From Cohaesibacter intestini (GTDB lineage: Bacteria; Pseudomonadota; Alphaproteobacteria; Rhizobiales; Cohaesibacteraceae), in assembly GCF_003324485.1 (NCBI RefSeq), contig NZ_QODK01000001.1:1178001-1242000 (forward strand): DNA of 64,000 bases. The letters are read 5' to 3'. Positions within the stretch are counted from its first letter, which is position 1. Every line of letters begins with the position of its first letter. The translations under genes and the position numbers were made by a program. Of the stretch, positions 17,509-26,320 are shown one piece after another. The notes under the pieces were generated by a model. It was not told where the DNA came from and did no database searches. It saw nothing but the letters and a program-made list of their open reading frames with translations.

Positions 17509-18325
17509 GACGCTTGCTCCCCTCATGTGGATGAGCATGCTCGTGCCCGTTGTCATGGTCGTGACCACAGGAGCAACCTTCATCGATCATCTCCGCATCC
17601 TGTGGGTCATGGCTGTGATTGTGGTGATGATTGTATGGGGCCATGGTCTCAAGGCCTTTGGCTCCGAAGAGACGCTGATAATCGGGATTTTGGGCAACGT
17701 CTGCTGGCTGGCCGTAGCAGCAGACATGGGTGTTCAGGCAAATGACCCGGGTTGAGGCACGCATCACCATATGCAGATCATGGGAGACCAGAAGGATGCC
17801 GCAATTGTGGCGGTCCCGGATCTCTTCGATCAGACGGTAGAGGGCCAACTCGCCCACATAATCCACCCCTTGCACCGGCTCATCAAGGACCATCAGATCC
17901 GGCTGGCCGACCAGAGCGCGGGCCAGCAAGACCCGTTGCATTTCCCCGCCTGACAGGGTGTGAACATTGTCGTGGATCTTGTGGGCGACGCCGGTTTCCT
18001 CCAACGCGGCCAACATGGCATCGCGGCTGTGATTGCCGGTGAGACGCATCAGCCGTTCGACCGTCAGCGGCATGGTGCGGTCGATCACCAGCTTCTGCGG
18101 CACGTAGCCGACCTGGAGGCCGGACTGGCGTTGCACCTTGCCTGAGGAGACAGACCGCAAACCGAGCAGGGCCTTGACGAGGGTGGTTTTGCCGCCGCCA
18201 TTGGGGCCGATGATGGTGATGATTTCGCCGCGATCAACAGAAATGGAGACCCTGTCGAGCAGGGTTTTGCCATCGCTGACAATGGTCAGGTTGTCGCCGG
18301 AAAGAAGCATTTGAGAGGTGCGCAC
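17498..18325 (-). CDS. znuC: Zinc ABC transporter ATP-binding protein ZnuC with His-rich tail
   Basis: 275 residues. Walker A GPNGGGKTT, signature LSGGEMQR, Walker B LMVLDEP and the H-loop VSHDLHMV are present. The last 45 residues are rich in His, Cys and Asp (HHHNHSHD, CSCGHDHDNGHEHAHPH) and probably bind or buffer zinc, as in ZnuC of related bacteria. The start is a GTG at 18325; an ATG at 18310 is possible and neither has a strong ribosome site. A Zur-type operator lies 43 bp upstream. Confidence 0.93.
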   Translation of the reverse strand: MRTSQMLLSGDNLTIVSDGKTLLDRVSISVDRGEIITIIGPNGGGKTTLVKALLGLRSVSSGKVQRQSGLQVGYVPQKLVIDRTMPLTVERLMRLTGNHSRDAMLAALEETGVAHKIHDNVHTLSGGEMQRVLLARALVGQPDLMVLDEPVQGVDYVGELALYRLIEEIRDRHNCGILLVSHDLHMVMRASTRVICLNTHVCCYGQPADVAQNPDYQRLFGAKGLETMAPYNHHHNHSHDPQDAEMIDEGCSCGHDHDNGHEHAHPHEGSKRHAG

Positions 18326-18367
18326 GGGCTTGCCACGGGTCTGGGGTGATCAGGGTCGAATGAAAAT

Positions 18368-18380
18368 GTTACATTATAAC
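18368..18380 (-). promoter_or_regulatory. Zur-type operator in front of znuCB
   Basis: GTTA-CATTA-TAAC at 18368-18380 with AT-rich flanks forming a longer imperfect dyad (about 18363-18386). It resembles the GTTATA-type palindromes known for alphaproteobacterial Zur and stands 43 bp before the znuC start codon. The zur gene is in the same window at 1493. Confidence 0.65.
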
Positions 18381-18476
18381 GATTTTTCGATGGTGCAACC
18401 ATTCCCATGGCGCCGAGGGGTGCAAATCACAGCTGGACCGCTGGAATGGGCCTCCAAACACGCATTTGTGACAGAG

Positions 18477-18500
18477 AAAAGGGCCCGATGGGGCCCTTTT
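18477..18500 (-). terminator. Terminator after the ALDH7 gene
   Basis: Perfect 10-bp stem (18477-18486 with 18491-18500) with a 4-nt loop; on the minus strand the stem ends in TTTT. It lies 52 bp past the stop of the aldehyde dehydrogenase gene and before the znu promoter. Confidence 0.85.
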
Positions 18501-18551
18501 GTTGCTTTGGCGGCCCGTCGATGGGAACGGGGCCGCGGATCGTTGGGGCTG

Positions 18552-20066
18552 CTAGACGTCGAACGAGACGCCCTGTGCCAGCGGCAACTCGGCAGAATAG
18601 TTGATCGTGTTGGTCGCCCGGCGCATATAGCCTTTCCACGCGTCAGAGCCGGATTCACGCCCGCCGCCGGTTTCCTTTTCGCCACCAAAGGCACCGCCAA
18701 TTTCTGCACCGGATGGGCCGATATTGACATTGCAAATGCCGCAATCAGAGCCAGCTGCGCTCATGAAGGTTTCGGCCTCGCGCATGTCGAGGGTGAAGAT
18801 GCAGGAAGACAGGCCCTGCGGCACATCATTATGCATGGCGATGGCGTCACCGAGATCGCTATAGCGCATGACATAGAGGATCGGAGCGAAGGTTTCGGTC
18901 TTGACCATGTCGGTCTGATCGGGCATTTCGACAACTGCCGGGCGGACATAGAAGCCACCATCAGCGCCCTCAACCACGACTTTCTCGCCACCAACAACTT
19001 TGCCACCTTCGGCTTCGGCCTGCTTCAGCGCGGCCTGCATGGTGTTGAAGGAGGTCTCATCGATCAATGGACCGACCAGAGTGGAGGCCTCCAGCGGCGA
19101 GCCGATTGGCAGCGAGGCATAGGCCTTCTGTATCTGGGCGACAAGCTGGTCGGCGATGCTCTCGTGAACGATCAGACGGCGCAGGGATGTGCAGCGCTGA
19201 CCGGCGGTGCCTACAGCAGAGAAGCAGATGGCGCGAATGGCCATGTCGAGGTCGGCGCTGGGGGCGACGATCATTGCATTGTTGCCGCCCAGCTCAAGGA
19301 TCGAGCGACCAAAGCGGTCGGCGACACGCGGGCCAACGGCCCGGCCCATGCGGGTGGACCCGGTGGCGGACAGGATCGGCACCAGCGGATTGTCGACCAG
19401 TGCCTTACCGGCTTCCGGACCACCAACGACCAATTGATGCAACCCTTCCGGGGCGGCTTCGAAATCGGCCAGCACGCCCTGCAGGATGGCATCGCAGGCC
19501 AATGCCGTCAGCGGGGTTTTCTCGGAAGGTTTCCAGACCACGGCGTCACCGCAGATCAGGGCCAGGCAGGTGTTCCATGACCAGACGGCTACAGGAAAGT
19601 TGAAGGCGGAAATGACACCACAGACACCCATCGGATGCCAGCTTTCCATCATCCGGTGGCCGGGGCGTTCCGATGCAATGGTCTTGCCATAGAGCTGGCG
19701 GGACTGGCCAACGGCAAAATCGCAAATGTCGATCATTTCCTGCACTTCGCCGAGGCCCTCGGACAGGATCTTGCCAGCTTCGATGCTGACCAGTTTGCCA
19801 AGCGCCTGTTTGTGGGTGCGCAGGGCTTCGCCCAACTGGCGAACCAGTTCACCCCGCACAGGGGCAGGCACCGTGCGCCATGATAGAAAGGCCTCATGGG
19901 CGGCAGTGACCGCAGCATTCATGGCATCGGCACCCTGTTCAGCGACCTGACCGATGACCGAGCCATCAATGGGACTGGTGACCGTGATCGAACCTGACAA
20001 TGTGGCACTGTCGACGCCGAGACTTTCGAGCAGGGATTTGGTTTCATTCGCAAGATTTGCGGACAT
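18552..20066 (-). CDS. amaB: ALDH7-type aldehyde dehydrogenase (L-aminoadipate semialdehyde dehydrogenase-like)
   Basis: 504 residues. NAD-dependent aldehyde dehydrogenase with E258 (LELGG) and nucleophile C292 (GTAGQRCTSLRR). The C-terminal GAFGGEKETGGGRESGSDAWK region is the signature of family 7, which oxidises alpha-aminoadipate semialdehyde in lysine catabolism (bacterial AmaB/Pcd, human antiquitin). Function by family; substrate not proven. The ATG at 20066 has TGGAGAAC upstream. A divergent Lrp-type regulator suggests amino-acid-responsive control. Confidence 0.87.
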   Translation of the reverse strand: MSANLANETKSLLESLGVDSATLSGSITVTSPIDGSVIGQVAEQGADAMNAAVTAAHEAFLSWRTVPAPVRGELVRQLGEALRTHKQALGKLVSIEAGKILSEGLGEVQEMIDICDFAVGQSRQLYGKTIASERPGHRMMESWHPMGVCGVISAFNFPVAVWSWNTCLALICGDAVVWKPSEKTPLTALACDAILQGVLADFEAAPEGLHQLVVGGPEAGKALVDNPLVPILSATGSTRMGRAVGPRVADRFGRSILELGGNNAMIVAPSADLDMAIRAICFSAVGTAGQRCTSLRRLIVHESIADQLVAQIQKAYASLPIGSPLEASTLVGPLIDETSFNTMQAALKQAEAEGGKVVGGEKVVVEGADGGFYVRPAVVEMPDQTDMVKTETFAPILYVMRYSDLGDAIAMHNDVPQGLSSCIFTLDMREAETFMSAAGSDCGICNVNIGPSGAEIGGAFGGEKETGGGRESGSDAWKGYMRRATNTINYSAELPLAQGVSFDV

Positions 20067-20392
20067 GTGGTTCTCCAAAGGAAGGGAAGGACGATTTCGA
20101 AGGGGAGGCTTCTTCGTCTTTAATTTATTGATTTTTATAGCTAAATGTAGCTTTGCCTGGCCACTATAATCGGGCTTGAGATTAAGTCATAGTGGCTGTC
20201 CTATCCAGCTTGATAGATTGCCGGGAAGCTTCGGCAAAATGCTGGACAAGTCGGATTGCGTGACAAAATGTTGTTGGCGTCCCTTGGCAAAGTATGAATA
20301 AGTGGACCCGATGATTCCATCGCGTTGCTTATTCGTTGCCAAAGCGGGCCGTGTTGGATGGATAGGCGATTGGTTGATGACGGAGTGTGATG
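20067..20392. promoter_or_regulatory. ALDH7/Lrp divergent region with an 8-bp spaced inverted repeat
   Basis: 326 bp without a gene, AT-rich near 20115-20150. It contains a perfect 8-bp inverted repeat GCCACTAT (20160-20167) and ATAGTGGC (20189-20196), separated by 21 bp, placed between the divergent genes. The spacing of about three helical turns suits a regulator that binds as a multimer, such as the adjacent Lrp/AsnC protein. This assignment is an inference. Confidence 0.45.
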
Positions 20393-20884
20393 ATGCGGCG
20401 TGCCCTTGATGATCTGGACAGAAAGCTCATTCGGATTCTGCAAGCCGATGCCCGCTTATCGACCTCCGAGATTGGCCGCAAATTGTCGGTGGCCCGCTCA
20501 ACCGTACATGAGCGTATCGAACGGCTGAAGCGCGAAGGGGTGATTGATGGCTTCACCGTGTTGCTCAATAGCGACCCTTTGGAGACGCTGAACCGGGCCA
20601 TCGTATTTGTCGAGATCGATCCAAAACTGCAAACACCGATTGTCCAGAAGCTTGAGGATTTCCCGGAAATCTCGTCCTGCTTTACGGTCAACGGGTCGTT
20701 TGATTTGGCGTTAATTGTCGAGATGCCGCAGCTCGAAGATCTGGACGCTCTGCTTGACGAAATTGGTGAAATCAATGGGGTGGCGCGGACCATGACCAAC
20801 ATCATTCTGGCCAAGAAGTTCGATCGCCGTCACACGCTGATCAACGAAACCGCAAAGAAGCTGTTTGGCGGGGAGCCTTTCTGA
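20393..20884 (+). CDS. Lrp/AsnC-family transcriptional regulator
   Basis: 163 residues. N-terminal AsnC-type helix-turn-helix (LDDLDRKLIRILQADARLSTSEIGRKL, about 5-50) and a C-terminal RAM/ligand-binding domain (about 70-150). Lrp-type proteins sense amino acids and often control the divergent gene, here the ALDH7 enzyme, so a role in lysine catabolism is plausible. Three start codons overlap (GTG 20387, ATG 20390, ATG 20393); CGGAG at 20381-20385 is best spaced for 20393. Confidence 0.85.
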   Translation: MRRALDDLDRKLIRILQADARLSTSEIGRKLSVARSTVHERIERLKREGVIDGFTVLLNSDPLETLNRAIVFVEIDPKLQTPIVQKLEDFPEISSCFTVNGSFDLALIVEMPQLEDLDALLDEIGEINGVARTMTNIILAKKFDRRHTLINETAKKLFGGEPF

Positions 20885-20933
20885 GGCCCGATCTGGGAAC
20901 TGGCTGAGATCTGACCTTGCAAATATCAGGCAT

Positions 20934-20969
20934 AAAAAAGCGCACTGTCGGTTGACGGCGCGCTTTTTT
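20934..20969 (+). terminator. Bidirectional terminator between the Lrp-type gene and gloB
   Basis: 10-bp stem (20934-20943 with 20960-20969) with A6 on the left and T6 on the right, placed between two convergent genes. The A/T runs allow function on both strands. Confidence 0.9.
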
Positions 20970-20988
20970 GCTTTGCGAGGAGAGTGGT

Positions 20989-21765
20989 CTAGAAATTGTC
21001 TTTTCTTGAGCGGATTTCCGTGAAAACCTCAAGGTCTGATGCATCGGCCATGCCGAGCGCTTCCTTGACCTCGGCATTGTTGGCGCGCAGGAAGCTGTTG
21101 GTGGTCAACTCGTCAAGCATAGTGGTTGGAATGGTTGGCTCACCGCGCTCGCGCTTGGCACGGACATCTTCCATCCGCTGGAGCAGCAATTCATTGTCCG
21201 GCTCGATGGTCAGGCAGAATTCACCGTTGGACAATGTATATTCATGGCCGCAATAGATGGTGGTTTCCGGTGGCAATTTGGCCAGCCGATCAAGGGAGAA
21301 CCACATGTCCTCCATGGTGCCTTCAAACACCCGGCCACAGCCCATGGCAAACAGGGTGTCGCCGGTGAAGGCCAGCTCGGCATCCGGGATCCAGAAGCTG
21401 AGATGATCACGGGTATGGCCCGGAGACGCGATGACCTTGATGTCGAGATCGCCGAACTTGATGGTGTCGCCGTCCTTCACACCGGTCTCGATGGTCTGGA
21501 CTTTCGACATGCTTTCCTCGGGACCATAGATGGTGGCGCCCGTCACCCCCTGCAGAGCTGCCAGACCACCAATATGGTCATGGTGATGATGGGTGAGCAG
21601 GATGTGGGTCAGTTTCCAGTTGTTGTCTTCGAGAATGTGCAGGATCGGGGTTGCGATCGGTGCATCGACCAGAAGGGTCGACTGGCTTTCGGGATCATGC
21701 GCGAGAACAGCATAATTGTCATTGAGACACGGGATAAGAACAGTTTCCAAAGCGTGCTTCGGCAT
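20989..21765 (-). CDS. gloB: Hydroxyacylglutathione hydrolase (glyoxalase II)
   Basis: 258-residue metallo-beta-lactamase fold enzyme. Hydrolyses S-lactoylglutathione to lactate and glutathione, completing methylglyoxal detoxification. Metal site THHHHDH (58-64), SPGHTRDHLSF, GDTLFAMGCGR and YCGHEYTLSN are all intact, and the length equals typical GloB. The ATG at 21765 has AAGGAAGG upstream. It is divergent from a methyltransferase gene, a neighbourhood seen in other Hyphomicrobiales. Confidence 0.95.
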   Translation of the reverse strand: MPKHALETVLIPCLNDNYAVLAHDPESQSTLLVDAPIATPILHILEDNNWKLTHILLTHHHHDHIGGLAALQGVTGATIYGPEESMSKVQTIETGVKDGDTIKFGDLDIKVIASPGHTRDHLSFWIPDAELAFTGDTLFAMGCGRVFEGTMEDMWFSLDRLAKLPPETTIYCGHEYTLSNGEFCLTIEPDNELLLQRMEDVRAKRERGEPTIPTTMLDELTTNSFLRANNAEVKEALGMADASDLEVFTEIRSRKDNF

Positions 21766-22224
21766 GTTTGGGCTTCCTTCCTTCGACTATCGATTTGTCA
21801 GACCTTGCTCCTGCTCTCTCGCCCTTTGCTGAGGATGGGCGCCAGAGAGTGAAAATGGCCCGGTCTCGTCCTTTGTCTTTGATTTGCAAGCCAAAAGGGC
21901 GAAACAGTGATTGGGTCCAGTGTGGCATATGTCTTGGGCGAACCATAGTCGCAAAATGGTGTAGATGGGTGTTTGATTCCGCCAAAGGCAGGCGAGGTTG
22001 GTTCTGGACGGCTCTGATACGAGGACGCCATGCTATGGGATAGGCAACAGGCGATGGCTTTTTCCAAGCCCAAGGGTTGGTTTTCCGACGGGAGAGTGCC
22101 ACATTATCGCTAACCGGGTTGTTAGCGCAGAGCGCTCGACTTGTTGCGGGTCGAGGGGAGGTGTTGCGGTTGCCTTTCACGCCAGCAGATTCTGCCCCAA
22201 CCGACGATGTGAAAGTGGTGTTGC
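21766..22224. other. 459-bp gene-free divergent region
   Basis: Lies between gloB and a methyltransferase gene. Open frames on both strands here lack ribosome sites and have implausible, Arg/Pro/Trp-rich composition. I see no tRNA, repeat or strong hairpin. It presumably holds the two promoters. Confidence 0.5.
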
Positions 22225-22998
22225 ATGTTTCTTGATGTCCTCGATTTGCGGGATTTTTATGCGCAGCCTCTGGGGCTGGCGACGGCCTTTCACATCAATC
22301 AGTGCATCCGTCAACATTGGGGCAACCTGAAGGGATTGAGCGTGCTCGGGGTGGGCTATACGCCCCCTTACATCCGTGATTTGCGAGGCAATGCGGAGCG
22401 CACCATCGCCTTCATGCCGTCCTGGCAGGGGGCCGTTTACTGGCCGTCTTCAGGGGCGTCACTAACCACGCTGGTCGACCCGGAGGCGCTGCCTTTGCCC
22501 GATGCCAGCGTCGATCGCATCCTGTTGGTGCATATGCTCGAGCTGGCGGACAATCCGGCGGAGCATTTGCGCGAAATCTGGCGGGTACTGACGCCGGGTG
22601 GCAAATTGCTGATTATCGTGCCGAACCGGAGTGGTTTGTGGGCGCGGCTGGACCAGACGCCCTTTGCCTATGGGCGTCCCTTTTCCAAGGGCCAGTTGAG
22701 CCATCTATTGCGCCAGACGATGTTTCAGCCGTTGCAATGGAGCGAAGCGCTGCATTTCGGACCGTTCAGTGGCAAAGCCTTCATACGGTCTGCCAAGGTG
22801 GTGGAGCGACTGGGGCAGCGCTTCTGGCCTGCCTTGTCCGGTGTGCTGATGGTCGAAGCGACCAAGTTGATGCGCCAAGGCCTGCCGGTGGCCGAGACGA
22901 CGATGTTTGAAAGCCGCTTCCGTCCAGTTTTCCTGCCAGCGCCCAATCTACCCAAGTTCGGCCGGACTATACATCAATTGACCAAGTCTGAGGGCTGA
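22225..22998 (+). CDS. Class I SAM-dependent methyltransferase
   Basis: 257 residues. A Methyltransf_11-type core is visible: the SAM-binding beta strand LSVLGVGYTPPYI (about 38-50), acidic loop, LPLPDASVDRILLVHMLE (about 89-106), and LREIWRVLTPGGKLLIIVPNR. The glycine loop is GVGYT rather than GxGxG. The C-terminal half has no recognisable domain. Substrate unknown. Members are commonly found next to gloB in this order. A GAAAGTGG site precedes the ATG. Confidence 0.8.
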   Translation: MFLDVLDLRDFYAQPLGLATAFHINQCIRQHWGNLKGLSVLGVGYTPPYIRDLRGNAERTIAFMPSWQGAVYWPSSGASLTTLVDPEALPLPDASVDRILLVHMLELADNPAEHLREIWRVLTPGGKLLIIVPNRSGLWARLDQTPFAYGRPFSKGQLSHLLRQTMFQPLQWSEALHFGPFSGKAFIRSAKVVERLGQRFWPALSGVLMVEATKLMRQGLPVAETTMFESRFRPVFLPAPNLPKFGRTIHQLTKSEG

Positions 22999-23024
22999 AC
23001 AGGGTCGACGATCGGCTCAGACAA

Positions 23025-23050
23025 AAGGCGGCGTTGCCGCCGCCTTGTTC
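23025..23050 (-). terminator. Terminator after metW
   Basis: 9-bp GC-rich perfect stem (23025-23033 with 23038-23046) and TTGC loop; on the minus strand it is followed by a TTTTGT tail. It lies between the convergent methyltransferase and metW genes. Confidence 0.75.
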
Positions 23051-23073
23051 CCTTTGCCTGAAAGCCTTGTGCC

Positions 23074-23733
23074 TCAATCCTGTTTGCGCGAGAGCAGGAA
23101 AATGGCCTGTTCGGCAAACAGATTCCAGAACCACCACGGGGCAGAGAAAGAAATCGGCTTGCCATCCCCTTGCAGGCCATGGGCCCGCTCGATGGTGGCA
23201 TTGGCCTCGCCGCACAGATTGACAAAATCCCGCACAGTGCAGAAATGGATGTTCGGCGTGTCATACCAGCTGTAGGGCAGATAGTCGTTGACCGGCATGG
23301 TGCCGCGGAACAACAGATCGGTACGCACCTTCCAATGGCCGAAATTGGGGAAGGAGACAATGGCTTTGCGGCCAATGCGCAACAGATGCTCAAGCACCTT
23401 GCGCGGATTGCGGGTGGCCTGAATGGTCTGGCTCAGGACCACATAATCGAAGCTGTCATCTGGATAATAGATCAGGTCTTCGTCCGCATCCCCCTGAATG
23501 ACCGACAGGCCGCGCGAGACACAGCGATTGACCCCGCGCTGGGACAGTTCAATGCCGCGGCCTTCCACGCCGTCTTTTGCCTGTAACAGCTCAAGCAGGC
23601 TGCCATCATCACTGCCGACATCAAGGATCTTTGAGTTGGGTGCGATCATGTCGACGACGATTTCAAAGTCGATGCGGGTATTGTCGGCCCGACGGCCAAC
23701 GACCAGTGCTTTCTTGTCTTCGGTCAGGCTCAT
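23074..23733 (-). CDS. metW: Methionine biosynthesis protein MetW
   Basis: 219 residues, methyltransferase-like fold: [15 protein letters not shown] (SAM loop), [17 protein letters not shown] and the [17 protein letters not shown] motif typical of MetW. In many proteobacteria MetW is needed together with MetX for homoserine acylation. Its ATG overlaps the metX stop (ATGA), so the two are translationally coupled. Full length. Confidence 0.95.
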   Translation of the reverse strand: MSLTEDKKALVVGRRADNTRIDFEIVVDMIAPNSKILDVGSDDGSLLELLQAKDGVEGRGIELSQRGVNRCVSRGLSVIQGDADEDLIYYPDDSFDYVVLSQTIQATRNPRKVLEHLLRIGRKAIVSFPNFGHWKVRTDLLFRGTMPVNDYLPYSWYDTPNIHFCTVRDFVNLCGEANATIERAHGLQGDGKPISFSAPWWFWNLFAEQAIFLLSRKQD

Positions 23734-24965
23734 TGTGCCTCCTCCTCGTCGTCGCTATCTTTGCTGCTCAGGCCAAAGTCTCGGGCAGCAGAGCCGATGA
23801 AGCCGCGCATGGCGTCGAAAAACTCCGGCTCATCGAGCAGGAAGGCGTCATGGCCCTTGTCGCTGTCAATCTCGACAAAACTGACCGAGGCTCCGGCGGC
23901 ATTGAGCGCATGGACGATCTTGCGGCTCTCGCTGGTCGGGAAATGCCAGTCCGAGGTGAAGGATACCAGACAGAAGCGGGTCTTGGTGCCCATGAAGGCC
24001 TTGGCCATCTGACCGCCATAGTCTGCGGCGAGATCGTAATAGTCCATCGCCCGGGTGACATAGAGGTAGGAATTGGCATCAAAGCGGTCGACAAAAGTCA
24101 TGCCCTGATGGCGCAGATAGGATTCAATCTGAAAATCGGCATCAAAGGAAAAGGTTTTGACCTTGCGATCCTGAAGATTGCGGCCAAACTTGCTTTGCAG
24201 TGACTGCTCGGACATGTAGGTGACGTGAGCGGCCATGCGCGCGACCGAGAGACCCTTGCGTGGGGTGACGTCATAATCGTAATAGCGTCCGCCATGCCAG
24301 TCCGGGTCGGCCATCACGGCCTGTCTGCCGACCTCGTAGAAAGCGATATTCTGTGAGGTATGGTGGGCAGCGGTGGCAATGAAAATGGCCGATTTGACCT
24401 TGTCGCCATGTTCTGCAGCCCACTGGATGGCCAACATGCCGCCCATCGAGCCGCCAATCACGCAGAACAGCTCTTCAATGCCAAGATGGTCGAGCAGCAT
24501 CTTCTGGGCACGCACCATGTCGGGCACGGTGATGACGGGGAGGTCGAGACCAAAGGGCTTGCCAGTTTCGGGGTTGATCGAGGCAGGGCCCGTCGAGCCG
24601 GAACAGCCCCCCAGAACATTGCCGCAGACAACGAAAAAGCGATCTGTGTCAATGGGCTTGCCCGGGCCGATCATGTTTTCCCACCAACCCGGCTTGCCGG
24701 TGACCGGTGAGATCGAGGCGGCATATTGATCGCCGGTCAGGGCGTGACAGATCAGGATGGCATTGGAGCAATCCGCATTCAGCGTGCCATAGGTTTCAAA
24801 AGCAATCGTGAAGGGCGACAGGGCGACACCTGCATCCAGCATCAACGGCATGTCTTCCCCAAAGGTGACATGTTTGCTGGATGGGTGTTGGGCTTCTCTT
24901 AGGGCGGTATCGTCGCGCGGAGGAGAAGACGTGTCCTGATTGTCGCCGTCGGTTGGACCGATCAT
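23730..24965 (-). CDS. metX: Homoserine O-acetyltransferase
   Basis: 411 residues, alpha/beta hydrolase fold. Transfers an acetyl (or, in some MetX, succinyl) group to homoserine in methionine synthesis. Nucleophile S173 in [16 protein letters not shown] oxyanion region, [10 protein letters not shown] aspartate and [10 protein letters not shown] histidine are present. A 30-residue N-terminal extension and an acidic C-terminal tail (DSDDEEEAQ) are unusual. The ATG at 24965 has GAGGAAG upstream. It forms an operon with metW. Confidence 0.93.
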   Translation of the reverse strand: MIGPTDGDNQDTSSPPRDDTALREAQHPSSKHVTFGEDMPLMLDAGVALSPFTIAFETYGTLNADCSNAILICHALTGDQYAASISPVTGKPGWWENMIGPGKPIDTDRFFVVCGNVLGGCSGSTGPASINPETGKPFGLDLPVITVPDMVRAQKMLLDHLGIEELFCVIGGSMGGMLAIQWAAEHGDKVKSAIFIATAAHHTSQNIAFYEVGRQAVMADPDWHGGRYYDYDVTPRKGLSVARMAAHVTYMSEQSLQSKFGRNLQDRKVKTFSFDADFQIESYLRHQGMTFVDRFDANSYLYVTRAMDYYDLAADYGGQMAKAFMGTKTRFCLVSFTSDWHFPTSESRKIVHALNAAGASVSFVEIDSDKGHDAFLLDEPEFFDAMRGFIGSAARDFGLSSKDSDDEEEAQ

Positions 24966-25062
24966 GAATGCTTCCTCGGTGAATAGAGTTGGGTGACTGG
25001 CAGATTTGTCTGCCCTATTTCAAGCAAGTCCGGGCGGCCTGCCCCTTGTTATTATTGCCTTG

Positions 25063-25091
25063 TAGCTAGGCAGAGCAAGGGTAAGTGTCAA
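25063..25091 (-). promoter_or_regulatory. Predicted metX promoter
   Basis: Minus-strand -35 TTGACA (25086-25091, perfect), 17-bp spacer, -10 TAGCTA (25063-25068). It predicts a leader of about 90 nt in front of metX; a small hairpin GGCAGA-CAAA-TCTGCC lies within it. No SAM-II riboswitch consensus was found. Confidence 0.5.
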
Positions 25092-25255
25092 TTACTTTCT
25101 TTGCTTTTGTCGTAGCCTCTTTTATGTATGGCTTTGAGAAAAATTTGCGATAGGATCTGCCGCAACTGCCCATGCATTGCGCCAAGAGACGACTTTGGTG
25201 ATTGCGATCGGGATTTTCGCATTGGCGACAAAAGGCGAGACGACAGGACGAACTG

Positions 25256-26104
25256 ATGAGCAAGACCCCGACGGGCAGCAGCAGGGACATTCAGCCCACG
25301 CTTGATGAATTGCGGCAGCGTATAGACCGCATCGATGAAACCATCCATCTCAATCTGATCGAGCGTAGCGAGATTGTTGAGGCGTTGATCGCGGTCAAGC
25401 GGACCGACAAACCCGGCGCGGCTTTCCGGCCCGGGCGCGAAATGGACATGATGCGCCGCCTTGTGGGGCGGCATCGGGGCATTTTGCCGATCACCGCCGT
25501 TGAGCATCTCTGGCGCGAGATCATCGCGACCTTCACCCACATGCAGGCGCCTTTCGAGGTGGTGGTTGAGCCGGGATCGGATCTGCGCGATGTGGCGCGG
25601 TTCTATTTCGGCTTCACGGTCGGTTTTGACGAAGCGATGGATTGTCAGGCGGTGGTGGACCGGGTGCGCGCGGGAGAAGGCTCTGTGCTCGGTGTGGTTG
25701 GCGTCAAGGCCAAGGCGGAACGTGCCTGGTGGCTGTCTTTGGCGGCCGATGGGGTGCAGGTGATTTCACGCTTGCCGGTGATTGCCCAGCCGGGACGTCC
25801 GGCGGCGGCGCCCGCCTTCGTTCTGTCGATGCCGCTGATGGATACCACGGTGCCTGATGTTCGCCTTGTCGCCCTGTCTGCCCCTTCAAGCAAAGGAGCC
25901 GAAGCGGCCATTGCCCGGATCGGTGGTGACATTGTCAGTCAGGTGATGGAAGAGGGCCATTGCGAAATCCTCGCGTCCGTGCCGTTCTCCGTCTCTCAGG
26001 TGACCGTCGAGAGCCTGACGCGTCTGTCTGACAATCCGATGGTCATTCGTGGCACCGTCGGGGGCTACTGGACGCCGATTGCGCTCTCTAGTCCTCAATC
26101 TTGA
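25256..26104 (+). CDS. Chorismate mutase with long C-terminal domain
   Basis: 282 residues. The N-terminal AroQ chorismate mutase domain (about 10-100) has LDELRQRIDRIDETIHLNLIERS and the helix end AVEHLWREIIATF. The remaining 180 residues resemble in position, but not in catalytic motifs, the prephenate dehydratase domain of PheA; no TRF-type active site is visible. It makes prephenate for Phe/Tyr. It is the first gene of a set with hisC and tyrC. The ATG at 25256 follows AGGACGA. Confidence 0.82.
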   Translation: MSKTPTGSSRDIQPTLDELRQRIDRIDETIHLNLIERSEIVEALIAVKRTDKPGAAFRPGREMDMMRRLVGRHRGILPITAVEHLWREIIATFTHMQAPFEVVVEPGSDLRDVARFYFGFTVGFDEAMDCQAVVDRVRAGEGSVLGVVGVKAKAERAWWLSLAADGVQVISRLPVIAQPGRPAAAPAFVLSMPLMDTTVPDVRLVALSAPSSKGAEAAIARIGGDIVSQVMEEGHCEILASVPFSVSQVTVESLTRLSDNPMVIRGTVGGYWTPIALSSPQS

Positions 26105-26320
26105 TCAGAAATGATGAAATCCACGCATGGAGTGGTTTCATGCGCGGTATATGTGCGCCGGATCCTGCCTTTTTTCTTGAATGGTGCGGGATTTTGGCGT
26201 TAAGACAGGCGGGTTGCGCTCTTGAGGCAAGCAGGGCGCAGCGGCCAATTTCAAGTCTTGTGATCGAGCAGCCCTGATGAGCAGGCCCCCTGCCGATTGC
26301 ACCAGTTCAGGAGTAATCCC

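Noticed and set aside
24966-25255. Possible SAM-II riboswitch in front of metX
   Set aside because: Alphaproteobacterial metX/metA leaders often carry one, but I could not find its conserved pseudoknot bases; only a small hairpin is present. A covariance-model search would settle it.
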